A stretch of DNA of 31,454 nt, taken from contig DVOB01000068.1 of NCBI GenBank assembly GCA_018713975.1, positions 1-31,454 of the forward strand, read 5' to 3'. The position numbers and the translations under genes are program-made. The notes under the pieces were generated by a model. That model did no database searches. It had not been told where the DNA came from and was given only the letters and a program-made list of their open reading frames with translations. Origin of the DNA: Lentihominibacter excrementipullorum (GTDB taxonomy: Bacteria; Bacillota; Clostridia; Peptostreptococcales; Anaerovoracaceae). Within the stretch, counting starts at the first letter, position 1, and the number at the start of each line of letters is the position of its first letter. Of this stretch, positions 7,089 through 15,530 are shown in pieces.

Positions 7089-8156
7089 ATGAAGAGCTTT
7101 TTAAAAAAAAGTGCGCTCGTACTATGCGGACTTCTTCTTTCTATTATCATCATCGGCCAGTTTTTCCCGCAGACTGAAAGGACTGCTGCGTCGCCTGTAG
7201 TGGCGGAAAAAGTGCTGGTACCGGGAGGCCAGTCAGTGGGAGTCAAGATGGATGTGAGAGGAGTCCTGATAGTAGGCCTGGAAGAAATAGAGGGAAAGAG
7301 CGGAGAAAAGGTCAATCCGGGGCTTTTGAGCGGCCTGCAGATAGGCGACATAATAATGGCGATAAACGGAACGGAGGTATACAGGGCTGATGAGGTACAG
7401 TCCATTGTCAACGAGGCGAAGGGCACGGTCAGACTCAAGGTAAAGAGAAACGACAGCATCATCAACGTAGAGGTCGACCCTGTAGAATCGGGAGAGGACG
7501 GGCTCTATAAACTGGGCGTATGGGTCAAGGACAAGACTGCCGGGATAGGTACGCTGACATATTACGATCCGTCTAATTCAACTTTCGGAGCGCTGGGTCA
7601 TGGTATCGTAGATCCGGAAACGGGCGCTATCCTTTCGGTAGAGACAGGTCTTTTGCTGGAATCCCAGGTGCAGGAGGTACAGGAGGGAAAGGATGGAGAG
7701 CCCGGGGAGATAAGAGGGATATTCTATCATTCTGACGATCCGCTGGGCAGCCTGGAAAAGAACAGCAGCTATGGCGTCTTCGGACTGGCGTATCATCCCA
7801 TGGAAAGTCCGCTGTACGATCAGCCGCTGGCTGTCGGGACGAGGGAGCAGGTGGAGCTGGGAGACGCTTATATTTTGTCTACGCTTTCAAACAATGAGAT
7901 AAAGCGCTTCGACATAGAGATAGAGAAGATAGAGGATCAGGATTCGCCGGCCGACAAAAGCATGGTCATCCGCGTCACTGACGAAGAGCTGCTGGAAGAG
8001 AGCGGCGGTATCGTCCAGGGTATGAGCGGCAGTCCTATCATACAGAACGACAGGATAATCGGTGCCGTCACCCACGTATTCGTCAATGATCCTCAGCGTG
8101 GATACGGGATATTTATCGAGTGGATGCTGGAAGAGTCGAACCTTGTCGAAAAATAA
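7089..8156 (+). CDS. spoIVB: SpoIVB family S55 signalling protease
   Basis: This 355-residue protein has an N-terminal membrane or signal segment (about residues 8-25), then a PDZ domain (about 60-135, with GLQIGDIIMAINGTEV), then the S55 peptidase domain. The domain shows the catalytic His region FGALGHGIVD and the catalytic Ser region QGMSGSPIIQ. Secreted from the forespore, SpoIVB cuts SpoIVFA to release pro-sigma-K processing and the engulfed-spore signal. It is somewhat shorter than the Bacillus protein but complete at both motifs. The order spoIVB-spo0A is conserved across endospore formers. AGGAGGG lies upstream of the ATG. It follows the BofC-like gene by 11 bases and is probably co-transcribed with it. 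Confidence 0.95.
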   Translation: MKSFLKKSALVLCGLLLSIIIIGQFFPQTERTAASPVVAEKVLVPGGQSVGVKMDVRGVLIVGLEEIEGKSGEKVNPGLLSGLQIGDIIMAINGTEVYRADEVQSIVNEAKGTVRLKVKRNDSIINVEVDPVESGEDGLYKLGVWVKDKTAGIGTLTYYDPSNSTFGALGHGIVDPETGAILSVETGLLLESQVQEVQEGKDGEPGEIRGIFYHSDDPLGSLEKNSSYGVFGLAYHPMESPLYDQPLAVGTREQVELGDAYILSTLSNNEIKRFDIEIEKIEDQDSPADKSMVIRVTDEELLEESGGIVQGMSGSPIIQNDRIIGAVTHVFVNDPQRGYGIFIEWMLEESNLVEK

Positions 8157-8230
8157 AGCAAAATGTATTCATCCAATTATTGATAATAGTCAGAATGTAT
8201 TTAAAAATAATATATGTAACAATTGTCGAA
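8144..8230 (+). promoter_or_regulatory. Spo0A boxes upstream of spo0A
   Basis: Two perfect 8-base matches to the 0A box TTGTCGAA occur at 8143-8150 (overlapping the end of spoIVB) and 8223-8230. A weaker GAGTCGAA sits at 8133-8140. They flank the AT-rich segment where the spo0A promoter should lie. I could not find a convincing sigma-H or sigma-A promoter there. The sites suggest feedback of Spo0A~P on its own gene. Confidence 0.75.
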
Positions 8231-8263
8231 CATAGTGTGTTAAGGCAGGAAAACAGGAGGAAT

Positions 8264-9067
8264 ATGAAAATGAAAAGGATTAAAATCGGTATCGCTGACG
8301 ATAATAAGGAATTCTGTGAGATTCTCGTCGATTACTTCAAGGAGAAGGAAGATATCGATCTGGCTTTCGTTTCTCATGACGGCATAAAGACTATAGAAAA
8401 CATCAAACTGCACCAGCCTGAGATCTTGATACTGGACATGGTCATGCCCCATCTTGACGGATTGGGCGTCCTGGAAACCATAAACAACATAGAACTTGAA
8501 AAGTACCCCAGAACTATCGTCTTGTCAGCAGTGGGACAGGAGCCTATCACCCAGAAGGCCATAAGCCTGGGCGCGGAATACTACATAGTGAAGCCCTTCA
8601 ATCTGGACGTGTTGATGAAGCGCATCAATCAGCTGTCGGGCGTGGACGATAAAAGCGATAACAAGATGCAATACGCCAGAGCCATACTGACGGGACAGAA
8701 GGATGATGATGAAAAAAGCCTGGAGATCGATATAACCAACATAATACACGAAATAGGAGTCCCTGCTCACATCAAAGGATATCATTATCTGAGGGACGCC
8801 ATCATCATGGTGGTGGAAGATATAGATCTGCTGGGAGCTGTGACCAAGGAGCTGTACCCGGCCATCGCCAAGGCCAACAACACTACTCCCAGCCGGGTCG
8901 AAAGGGCTATCAGACATGCTATAGAGGTGGCGTGGAACAGAGGAAAGCTGGAGACCATAGACGCGCTCTTCGGCTATACGGTACAGAACGATAAGGGCAA
9001 GCCGACAAACTCGGAGTTCATCGCCATTATCGCAGACAAGCTGCGGATAGAGAGGAGAGCCAGCTAA
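8264..9067 (+). CDS. spo0A: Sporulation master regulator Spo0A
   Basis: This is a 267-residue response regulator, the same length as Bacillus Spo0A. The receiver domain has D12-D13 and phospho-acceptor D58 in EILILDMVMPHLDG, and the conserved lysine in VKPFN. The C-terminal DNA-binding domain contains the near-invariant recognition segment TPSRVERAIRHAIEVAW. When phosphorylated it drives entry into sporulation and stationary-phase gene control. AGGAGG (8255-8260) precedes ATG 8264 by three bases and ATG 8270 by nine, so 8270 is an equally good start. It is convergent with brnQ, with only 23 bases between stops and no hairpin there. Confidence 0.97.
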   Translation: MKMKRIKIGIADDNKEFCEILVDYFKEKEDIDLAFVSHDGIKTIENIKLHQPEILILDMVMPHLDGLGVLETINNIELEKYPRTIVLSAVGQEPITQKAISLGAEYYIVKPFNLDVLMKRINQLSGVDDKSDNKMQYARAILTGQKDDDEKSLEIDITNIIHEIGVPAHIKGYHYLRDAIIMVVEDIDLLGAVTKELYPAIAKANNTTPSRVERAIRHAIEVAWNRGKLETIDALFGYTVQNDKGKPTNSEFIAIIADKLRIERRAS

Positions 9068-9090
9068 CGGATCTGTTGAAGGAGATGATG

Positions 9091-10365
9091 TCAACGGGCC
9101 TTCACGCGTCTTATCACAGCGCCGGCTATACCTCCCGCTACGGCGAAGATGAACCAGCCGAACCCGAAATTGCTGAGCGGCAGATGAGGGACGAATGCCG
9201 GCTGGAGTATTTCGTAATTATAGAGCAGTTCAAGGAGACTCCCTGCCAGGGCGCCGAGAACTGCTCCTCTTATTGTGTAGTCGGATATCCGGTCTGAAAA
9301 GAGACCCATCACGATCAGAGTCAGAGCGCCGGGATATACCAGACTGAGAACCGGTTCGGCCAGCATAACGATGGCGTCTATGCCCAAATTCCCTATGACA
9401 GCACTGAACACGCATATCACTACCGCCAGGAGCTTATAGCTGAGTCTTCCTCTCGAGAGACTGCTGAAGTAATCGGAGCCGGAGCTGACGAGAGCTACAG
9501 CGGTGGTGAGACAGGCCAGTGTCACGACGATCCCCAATACCAGGACGCCGGCGTCTCCCAGGAGGCCGTCGGTGATGTTTATTATCAGCTGGGATCGGTT
9601 GATATCCATGCCATAAGTTGTGGAAGCGGTAGCGCCCAGATATGTGAGGCCGCAGTAAACTATCAGGAGCCCGAAGCCGGCTACCAGGCTGGAGGCACGG
9701 ACGGCCTTGTATTTGGCAGTAGGCTCAGTGTAGCCCTTCTCCATGACGCTTTTGACCACGATGATACCAAATATCATGGCGGCCAGCACATCCATAGTCT
9801 GGTATCCCGAATTGACTCCGGCGATGATGATATTATCTATCTTAGGCTCGGAAGCGATGTCTCCGAAAGGTGAAACGATACCGGATATTATCAGGAGCAG
9901 CAGTCCTATGAAGAGCAGGGGCGTCAGGAATTTTCCCAGGATATCCACTACAGCTGATTCCCTGATGGTCAGCACCAATACGATGGCGAAGAATATGGCC
10001 GTGGTGACGATAGGGGAGACGCTGTCTGTATGAGGCAGGACCAGCATTTCGTGGACGGAGGCTCCCGTGCGTGGTATCGCTATGATAGGCCCTATGCAGA
10101 GGACGATCACAGAGACCATCAGCTTTCCCGGGATCTTGCCTATGCGGCCAGTCAGCGTGAAAATATCGCCGTTGTTTTTTATCAGGGCGAAGATGGCTAC
10201 GATGGCCAGACCGATGTCGGCCATGTAATAGAAGATGAATCCCAGTATCCAGTGAGATCCGGCTTCCAGCCCCAGGTAAGGAGGAAAGATTATGTTCCCC
10301 GCTCCGAAAAACATGGAGAAGAGAGCGAAGCCGATGACGAGTATGTTCAAATAATAACGTTTCAT
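9091..10365 (-). CDS. brnQ: BrnQ family branched-chain amino-acid transporter
   Basis: This 424-residue protein has about twelve hydrophobic segments. The N-terminus FALFSMFFGAGNIIFPPYLG is the hallmark of the LIVCS/BrnQ branched-chain amino-acid:cation symporter family, and TRESAVVDILGKFLTPLLF later is also characteristic. It should take up leucine, isoleucine or valine with Na+ or H+. A weak Shine-Dalgarno (AGAGGG) lies nine bases before the ATG. It is transcribed away from the dehydrogenase gene at 10520 and toward spo0A. I found no clear promoter or leader regulator upstream. Confidence 0.93.
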   Translation of the reverse strand: MKRYYLNILVIGFALFSMFFGAGNIIFPPYLGLEAGSHWILGFIFYYMADIGLAIVAIFALIKNNGDIFTLTGRIGKIPGKLMVSVIVLCIGPIIAIPRTGASVHEMLVLPHTDSVSPIVTTAIFFAIVLVLTIRESAVVDILGKFLTPLLFIGLLLLIISGIVSPFGDIASEPKIDNIIIAGVNSGYQTMDVLAAMIFGIIVVKSVMEKGYTEPTAKYKAVRASSLVAGFGLLIVYCGLTYLGATASTTYGMDINRSQLIINITDGLLGDAGVLVLGIVVTLACLTTAVALVSSGSDYFSSLSRGRLSYKLLAVVICVFSAVIGNLGIDAIVMLAEPVLSLVYPGALTLIVMGLFSDRISDYTIRGAVLGALAGSLLELLYNYEILQPAFVPHLPLSNFGFGWFIFAVAGGIAGAVIRRVKAR

Positions 10366-10458
10366 TGTGATTGTCCCTCTTAGAATATGTGAATAATTTC
10401 CCGTTCAAATACGGTACCATATACTGAGATAAAAATCAATAAAAATCACTTCCCGCCC

Positions 10459-10487
10459 TTGAATAGTATGGCGTATTCTTATAAAAT
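10459..10487 (+). promoter_or_regulatory. Sigma-A promoter of the 2-hydroxyacid dehydrogenase gene
   Basis: TTGAAT (10459-10464), 17 bases, TAAAAT (10482-10487), placed about 25 bases before the ribosome site of the gene starting at 10520. Confidence 0.6.
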
Positions 10488-10519
10488 CGACAGGAAGAAG
10501 ATGAGAAAGGATGACGGAT

Positions 10520-11515
10520 ATGAAAAAACTGCTGGTTATCGGAAAAGAAGGCCGATTGGCCAGGTATACGGCTGACAGCAGCCTCTTTGACAGATATGAC
10601 ATCGTCTATGTCCCGGTAGGGACTGACGACGGGACGATATTGGAATTGCACAGCGATGCCAATTACATACTTGTAGACGCTGTCGCTGATGTGTCAGCTT
10701 CACTGATCGAAGGTATGCCGGATCTGAAGCTCATACATTCCGAAGGAGTAGGTTATCAGGGGGTGGATACTGAGAAAGCCGCCGCCAGAGGGATATATGT
10801 GTGCAACTGCAAAGGGATGAACGCGGCCGCAGTGGCGGAACAGGCGGTGCTGTTGATGCTGGGACTGCTGAGAGATGTGAAAGGCGGAGATGAAAGTGTC
10901 AGGAGCGGGAAACAGATAGAGACGAAGGAAAGGTATATGCTGGAGGGGAGTCTCCGGGAACTGGGCGATTGTACCGTAGGTCTCATAGGGATGGGAGATA
11001 TCGGAAAGGCGACGGCCAGACTGCTTGCGGCCTTCGGAGCTGATGTGGCGTATTTCAAGCCGCGCAGGCTTTCTGCCGGGGAAGAAGCTGAACTGGATGT
11101 CAGATATATGGAACGGGAACAGCTGCTGGCTTCGTGTGACATCGTCAGCCTTCATCTGCCTGTCACAGAGGAGACCAGGTACATGGTGGACGACGATTTT
11201 CTGAGAAAGATGAAGGATACAGCTTATCTGATAAACACGTCGAGAGGAGAGCTGGTGGACAGCGTGTCTTTGGTGAAAGCTCTGGAGTCGGGGTGGATAG
11301 CGGGAGCCGGATTGGATACCATAGACGGAGAGCCAGTACAGCCGGACAATACGCTGGTGACGGCTCCTGAGGATGCCGCAGGGAAGCTGCTTTTGAGCTG
11401 TCACATAGGAGGGATCACAGGCGCTTCATTCAGGAGAGGATACGGGATGATATGGTCGGCTATAGAGAAGGTAAGCAGGGGAGAACGGCCTGACAATATC
11501 GTCAATGGGCTGTGA
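10520..11515 (+). CDS. D-isomer-specific 2-hydroxyacid dehydrogenase
   Basis: This 331-residue NAD-dependent dehydrogenase is of the phosphoglycerate/D-lactate dehydrogenase superfamily. The nucleotide-binding loop is VGLIGMGDIGKATA. The substrate-side motifs follow in order: CDIVSLHLPVTEETRYMV, then AYLINTSRGELVDSVSLVKAL with the catalytic Arg, then AGLDTIDGEP with the Glu, and a His in LLSCHIGGITG. It reduces a 2-keto acid or oxidises a 2-hydroxy acid; which one cannot be told. ATG 10520 is preferred, with AGG nine bases upstream; ATG 10511 in the same frame adds MTD. It stands alone, bounded by a promoter and a two-way terminator. Confidence 0.9.
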   Translation: MKKLLVIGKEGRLARYTADSSLFDRYDIVYVPVGTDDGTILELHSDANYILVDAVADVSASLIEGMPDLKLIHSEGVGYQGVDTEKAAARGIYVCNCKGMNAAAVAEQAVLLMLGLLRDVKGGDESVRSGKQIETKERYMLEGSLRELGDCTVGLIGMGDIGKATARLLAAFGADVAYFKPRRLSAGEEAELDVRYMEREQLLASCDIVSLHLPVTEETRYMVDDDFLRKMKDTAYLINTSRGELVDSVSLVKALESGWIAGAGLDTIDGEPVQPDNTLVTAPEDAAGKLLLSCHIGGITGASFRRGYGMIWSAIEKVSRGERPDNIVNGL

Positions 11516-11564
11516 TGCCTGCTGTCTGCCGCCAGATGTTTCTCATTATGTTCTATTGTGTGAA

Positions 11565-11607
11565 AACGGACTGCCCGCCGGATACCTCCGGCGGACAGTC
11601 CGTTTTT
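11565..11607. terminator. Bidirectional intrinsic terminator
   Basis: A 17-bp stem with one mismatch, 11565-11581 with 11588-11604, has a 6-base loop. It is flanked by AAAA on the left and TTTTT on the right, and sits between two convergent genes (stops at 11515 and 11639). It can serve both. Confidence 0.92.
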
Positions 11608-11638
11608 CAAGGATACAGCCATCGACGGCTACGGACAC

Positions 11639-12658
11639 CTATTTGCACGCTGACGGTGGGAAATCACCGCAGCCGCAGTCGCGGTCTGAAGATTGTTGAG
11701 AGCAGCATGGATCGCAGCACGGGTTCGTAACACAAGCGTTTGACTCATTTTGGCTGCCACAGGAGCCGCAGCCGCCATCATTTCTCTCAGGAAATAAACC
11801 GGGACACGTGACTATCCCTGACACATTTTCCTGGAGCGGTGCTTCCGCGAATCCTGTGGAGAGGACACAGAGCTGTACAGGTACCGTGATCTTCTTTTCC
11901 ACTGTGATACAGATGGTGATGATCAGGTTAGCTGTTATCTCTCCGTTAGGCCCCAGGCACAGGTCGCGGGACGCGTTGTTGGTGGCCATCCTGCAGGTGA
12001 AGCCTGCGTTGGAGAGCTCAGTCAGTCTAGGCATGAAGGCCGAGTTGGTAGTGCTAGGCATGCAGAGCTCGAAGAAGTTGGTCAGTACCAGCGGACAAGC
12101 AGGCTTTGCTATGTTCACCTCCGCGCAGACGGTCATGGTGCTTTCCCTGCCGCAGCTGTCGCAGACAGCCAGGTCTATGTAGACCACGATATTGCCCCAG
12201 ATCTTCACGTTCTGTGTACCGAATATCGGAGTTCCACAGTCGGTGGCGTCACAGTCACTGGTATCGGCGAAAAGTATCTTTTCTGAAGGCACGCCGTCAG
12301 GCCCTACTGTTTCCACGACGCTGTTGCATTCGTTGACGAAGTAGGCTCCTGAGATGCCCGTTTCCATATCCAGCGTAAGATTATCGCTGCTTGAAGCCTG
12401 AGACGGGTCAAAGACCTTTTTGCATCTGATATCGATGATCCTGCTGACAGAGCATCCCGGCGGTATGGCCGGAGTGAATTTGAGGCACTGTACCGTCTTC
12501 ATTCCCTGCATGTGGAATCTTACGGCGTCATACACGCTCTGCACGTAGATTGGCGTAGCGGTGACATCGTCCAGATTTCCGCTGAAGCTGCAAAGCTCAT
12601 TGGCTTTGCAGCAGCCGTTGTCCTGGGTGTTGTTCTGTGGTGTGCAAAAACAGTTCAT
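11639..12658 (-). CDS. Cysteine-rich protein of unknown function
   Basis: I do not recognise this 339-residue protein. It contains 31 cysteines, scattered through the body and packed in the tail, where CGSCG, NPCCDPCC and DCGCG occur. There is no signal peptide and no membrane segment. The body is rich in Val, Thr and Asn with alternating hydrophobic residues, as expected for beta structure. High cysteine without a signal, in a spore former, suggests a spore coat or exosporium protein cross-linked by disulfides; metal binding is the alternative. AAGGAGGT lies five to six bases before the ATG, so translation should be strong. It is monocistronic, ending at the two-way terminator. I could not place a convincing sigma-E or sigma-K promoter upstream. 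Confidence 0.8.
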   Translation of the reverse strand: MNCFCTPQNNTQDNGCCKANELCSFSGNLDDVTATPIYVQSVYDAVRFHMQGMKTVQCLKFTPAIPPGCSVSRIIDIRCKKVFDPSQASSSDNLTLDMETGISGAYFVNECNSVVETVGPDGVPSEKILFADTSDCDATDCGTPIFGTQNVKIWGNIVVYIDLAVCDSCGRESTMTVCAEVNIAKPACPLVLTNFFELCMPSTTNSAFMPRLTELSNAGFTCRMATNNASRDLCLGPNGEITANLIITICITVEKKITVPVQLCVLSTGFAEAPLQENVSGIVTCPGLFPERNDGGCGSCGSQNESNACVTNPCCDPCCSQQSSDRDCGCGDFPPSACK

Positions 12659-12781
12659 GTTTTACCTCCTTAATGGTAACCGCAATATGAATTTATACTG
12701 AATTGTTCAATGGCAGTATATGAAAAGTCTAAAATTTGTGTTACAATACATTTTAAATCCAGTGAAAGGGGAAGCGCTGAT

Positions 12782-14032
12782 ATGGTAAAAACGGTAAAGC
12801 TGAAGTGCGGTACCACGCTCATCATGGAGAAGACTGATTACGTGCAGTCGGCAGCTCTGGGCATATGGGTAAAGGCCGGGGCCGCCGATGAGACGGATGA
12901 TGTTTCCGGGGTATCCCATTATATAGAACACATGATGTTCAAAGGAACGGAAAACAGGTCAGCTAAAGAGATCGCGTCCGATGTGGATAAGATAGGAGGT
13001 ATGTTCAACGCTTTTACGGGGAAGGAAGCTACCTGCTATTATATCAAGACCCTGTCTTCCAACATATGTAAAGGAGCAGAGATCCTGCTGGACATGCTTA
13101 CAGGATCTAGATTCGATCCTGATGAGATGGACAAGGAACGAAAGGTCATATTCGAGGAAATAAAGATGGTGAAGGACAGCCCCGACGATGATGTGTACGA
13201 TACTATATCGGAGCTGGTGGCCAGTGGCAATCCGCTGGGAAGATCCATCCTGGGGACGCCGGAAAGTCTGTCGGCCATAGACAGAGATAAGCTGACGGGA
13301 TATTATCGGGAAAAATACGCCAGGGACAGCATTGTCGTAGCTATAGCGGGAAATTTCGATGAGAAGGCTATTGCGGAGCTGTTCGAGGACAGGCTCAATT
13401 CACTGCGAGATAAAAAAGTGACAGTCCGTACGGAGCTGAAGCCGTACAGACAAAGCTTCGATGTGAAGGAGAGAGATATAGAGCAGACCCATATCTGCCT
13501 TGCGACGCCGAGTGTTTCCATGGACGACAGCAAGTACTATACCTTTGTATTGATGAACAGTATATTTGGCGGCAGCATGAGCTCCAGGCTTTTCCAGAGC
13601 ATCAGAGAAGAAAAGGGACTGGCTTATTCAGTATGCTCCATGAATGTGTTCTCCAGCTACTGGGGGTTCTTCAGCATATATGCCGGTGTAGCTCATGACA
13701 AAGCGGAGGATGCTCTCGAAGCCATAAGGTGTGAGCTGGATTCGCTGAGGGAAAAGGGCGTCACCGATGAGGAACTGTCCATGGCCAAGGAACAGGTCAA
13801 GAGTTCATATATATTCGGTCTGGAGAACATCAACAGCAGAATGTTTTCCATCGGGAAAAACAAACTGCTGCTGGGCAAGGTCTATTCTCCGGAGGAAGTC
13901 CTCAAGGAGTTCGACAGCGTCACCCGTGAGGACATACTCCAGGCAGCGGCCATGATAGGAGATTACAAGTCGTATTGCGGCGCGGCGGTCACAGGAAGGA
14001 TGTTCGATCTGGAAGGACTGGTAAGAGGATGA
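12782..14032 (+). CDS. M16 family zinc peptidase (processing-peptidase type)
   Basis: This 416-residue cytoplasmic protein has the inverted zinc motif H46-Y-I-E49-H50 and the third ligand at E126, exactly 76 residues after the second His as is usual for M16. The C-terminal half carries the regulatory-domain segment GGSMSSRLFQSIREEKGLAYSV with the conserved Arg and Tyr. It corresponds to the YmxG/mitochondrial processing peptidase-like group, a single M16 pair per chain that works as a dimer. AAAGGGG lies ten bases before ATG 12782; the upstream in-frame ATG has no ribosome site. The stop overlaps the dut start (ATGA), an arrangement I recall from other Clostridia. Confidence 0.93.
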   Translation: MVKTVKLKCGTTLIMEKTDYVQSAALGIWVKAGAADETDDVSGVSHYIEHMMFKGTENRSAKEIASDVDKIGGMFNAFTGKEATCYYIKTLSSNICKGAEILLDMLTGSRFDPDEMDKERKVIFEEIKMVKDSPDDDVYDTISELVASGNPLGRSILGTPESLSAIDRDKLTGYYREKYARDSIVVAIAGNFDEKAIAELFEDRLNSLRDKKVTVRTELKPYRQSFDVKERDIEQTHICLATPSVSMDDSKYYTFVLMNSIFGGSMSSRLFQSIREEKGLAYSVCSMNVFSSYWGFFSIYAGVAHDKAEDALEAIRCELDSLREKGVTDEELSMAKEQVKSSYIFGLENINSRMFSIGKNKLLLGKVYSPEEVLKEFDSVTREDILQAAAMIGDYKSYCGAAVTGRMFDLEGLVRG

Positions 14033-14457
14033 GGATAATGATGAAGACGATGTCGGGGGAGCTTCCGCGTTATGAGACGGAAGGCTCCGCCGGGATGGAT
14101 ATAAAGGCGTATCTGGATGGACCTGTGGAGATAAAACCGGGAGAGCGGGCGTTGATACCTACCGGCCTTTTCATGGAGATACCTGAAGGATATGAGGTGC
14201 AGATACGGGCCAGAAGCGGACTGGCAGTAAGACATGGCATCGGTCTTACTAATGGCGTCGGCACCATAGACAGCGATTACCGGGGCGAAGTGAAGGTCTC
14301 GCTCATCAACTGGGGAGAGGAAGTCTTCACGGTCAACGATGGAGACAGGATAGCCCAGATGGTGGTGGCCAGATATGAAAAAGCCCAGCTGGTCCAGGCG
14401 GAGGAGCTGAGCGAGACGGTCAGAGGAGAGGGAGGCTTTGGACATACAGGCATTTGA
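14029..14457 (+). CDS. dut: dUTP diphosphatase
   Basis: This 142-residue trimeric-type dUTPase has all five motifs: GSAGMDI; RSGLAVRHGI; NGVGTIDSDYRGEV with the catalytic Asp; GDRIAQMVV; and the C-terminal RGEGGFGHTG. His replaces the usual Ser in the last motif. It hydrolyses dUTP to dUMP, keeping uracil out of DNA and feeding thymidylate synthesis. ATG 14029 gives an ATGA overlap with the peptidase; ATG 14038 or 14041 would place AAGAGG at better spacing, so the first three residues are uncertain. A dGTPase-like gene lies about 1.3 kb downstream, so two nucleotide-sanitising enzymes flank the catalase-like pair. Confidence 0.96.
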   Translation: MRIMMKTMSGELPRYETEGSAGMDIKAYLDGPVEIKPGERALIPTGLFMEIPEGYEVQIRARSGLAVRHGIGLTNGVGTIDSDYRGEVKVSLINWGEEVFTVNDGDRIAQMVVARYEKAQLVQAEELSETVRGEGGFGHTGI

Positions 14458-14555
14458 CCATGATCTGCCCCTTGACCCGAAGATGCTCATCCGAGTATGA
14501 AGCTTATGCAGGCAAAAACAGGATCTGTCGCATATACTACCGTGAGGTGGTGTTG

Positions 14556-15530
14556 ATGACAGATTTTTTAATGCTACAACGGATACACAGGATGATAAAG
14601 GAGCTTCCCAGGCCGCGGCTCCTGTTCAGGAAGGGCGTAACGGCCGAAGGCTTTTTCAGGCCGTACATGTCCTTTTCGGAATATACGAAGGCGAGGATAT
14701 TCGGAAGCTTTGACGAGATAACACCGGTGACGGTCAGATTCGCGTCTATGCTGGGCAGCCCGGGAACAGCTGATACAGCGCGGAACATCAAGGGGATGAA
14801 TGTGAAGTTCCGCAGCGGCGATGGCGATTACGATATGATATGCCACAGCATACCGGTGTTTTTTATCGATGAGGCGGAAAAATTCTTCGATATGGCTGAC
14901 GCTTTCACGAAACGGTACAGCTTTGACGGGATAAATACCCGCCGTTTCTGGGAGTTTATCGTCGAAAATCCGGAAGCGGCGCACTGCGCGCTCAGGCTTT
15001 TCTCAAAGGAAGGTCTCTCAGGATCCTACATCGGTATGAAATGGTATTCGGCCGATACGTGTGTGTGGGAAAACGCGGCAGGAGGAAGATATCTGGTGAG
15101 ATACAGGTGGCTTCCTGTCGTGGAAGACAGGGAAGGGAGCCGGGGAAGCGACAAGGCTCTCGACAGACTGTCAGCGGAGTTCATGGCCGGCTTCGACAGC
15201 GACAGAGCGGTGGATGATCTGGAAGCGGCTGTGAAAAGCGGAGCCTTCCCTCAGTATGAGCTGTACGTGCAGATGAGAGGATATGACGGAGAGAATATCG
15301 CTGAGATAACAAAGCGGACAGTGTTATGGGATGAGGAGACCGTACCAGCTGTGGCAGCCGGGATAATGAAGCTGACATCTGTCCCGGATGGTGCCCTGTC
15401 CAGACGGGATACGACGAGTTTCGTGCCGGAAAACACAGTTGAAGGGATCGCATGGCGCGGGGATGGACTGGGCGATATCATCAATTACATGTACAGGGTG
15501 GAAGAGCTGGAAAGAGGTGGGCTGGAGTGA
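14556..15530 (+). CDS. Degenerate catalase-fold protein lacking the catalytic His
   Basis: This 324-residue protein follows the catalase core for about 100 residues: TPVTVRFASMLGSPGTADTA, then KGMNVKF, then IPVFFIDEAEKFFDM. The active site is altered. Catalases read R-V-V-H-A-K-G, with H the essential distal histidine; here residues 21-27 read RLLFRKG, so Phe24 replaces it. The distal Asn of GNNTPVFF is Ser98 in CHSIPVFF. A Tyr near the C-terminus (INYMYRVEE) may match the proximal haem ligand, but its partner Arg is not evident. It is therefore unlikely to be a working catalase; haem or small-molecule binding is possible. ATG 14556 has AGGTGG five bases upstream. The stop overlaps the next gene (GTGA). 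Confidence 0.8.
   Translation: MTDFLMLQRIHRMIKELPRPRLLFRKGVTAEGFFRPYMSFSEYTKARIFGSFDEITPVTVRFASMLGSPGTADTARNIKGMNVKFRSGDGDYDMICHSIPVFFIDEAEKFFDMADAFTKRYSFDGINTRRFWEFIVENPEAAHCALRLFSKEGLSGSYIGMKWYSADTCVWENAAGGRYLVRYRWLPVVEDREGSRGSDKALDRLSAEFMAGFDSDRAVDDLEAAVKSGAFPQYELYVQMRGYDGENIAEITKRTVLWDEETVPAVAAGIMKLTSVPDGALSRRDTTSFVPENTVEGIAWRGDGLGDIINYMYRVEELERGGLE

Noticed and set aside
9068..9090. Terminator between convergent spo0A and brnQ
   Set aside because: Only a 5-bp repeat (GTTGA/TCAAC) without a T tract is present in the 23-base gap.
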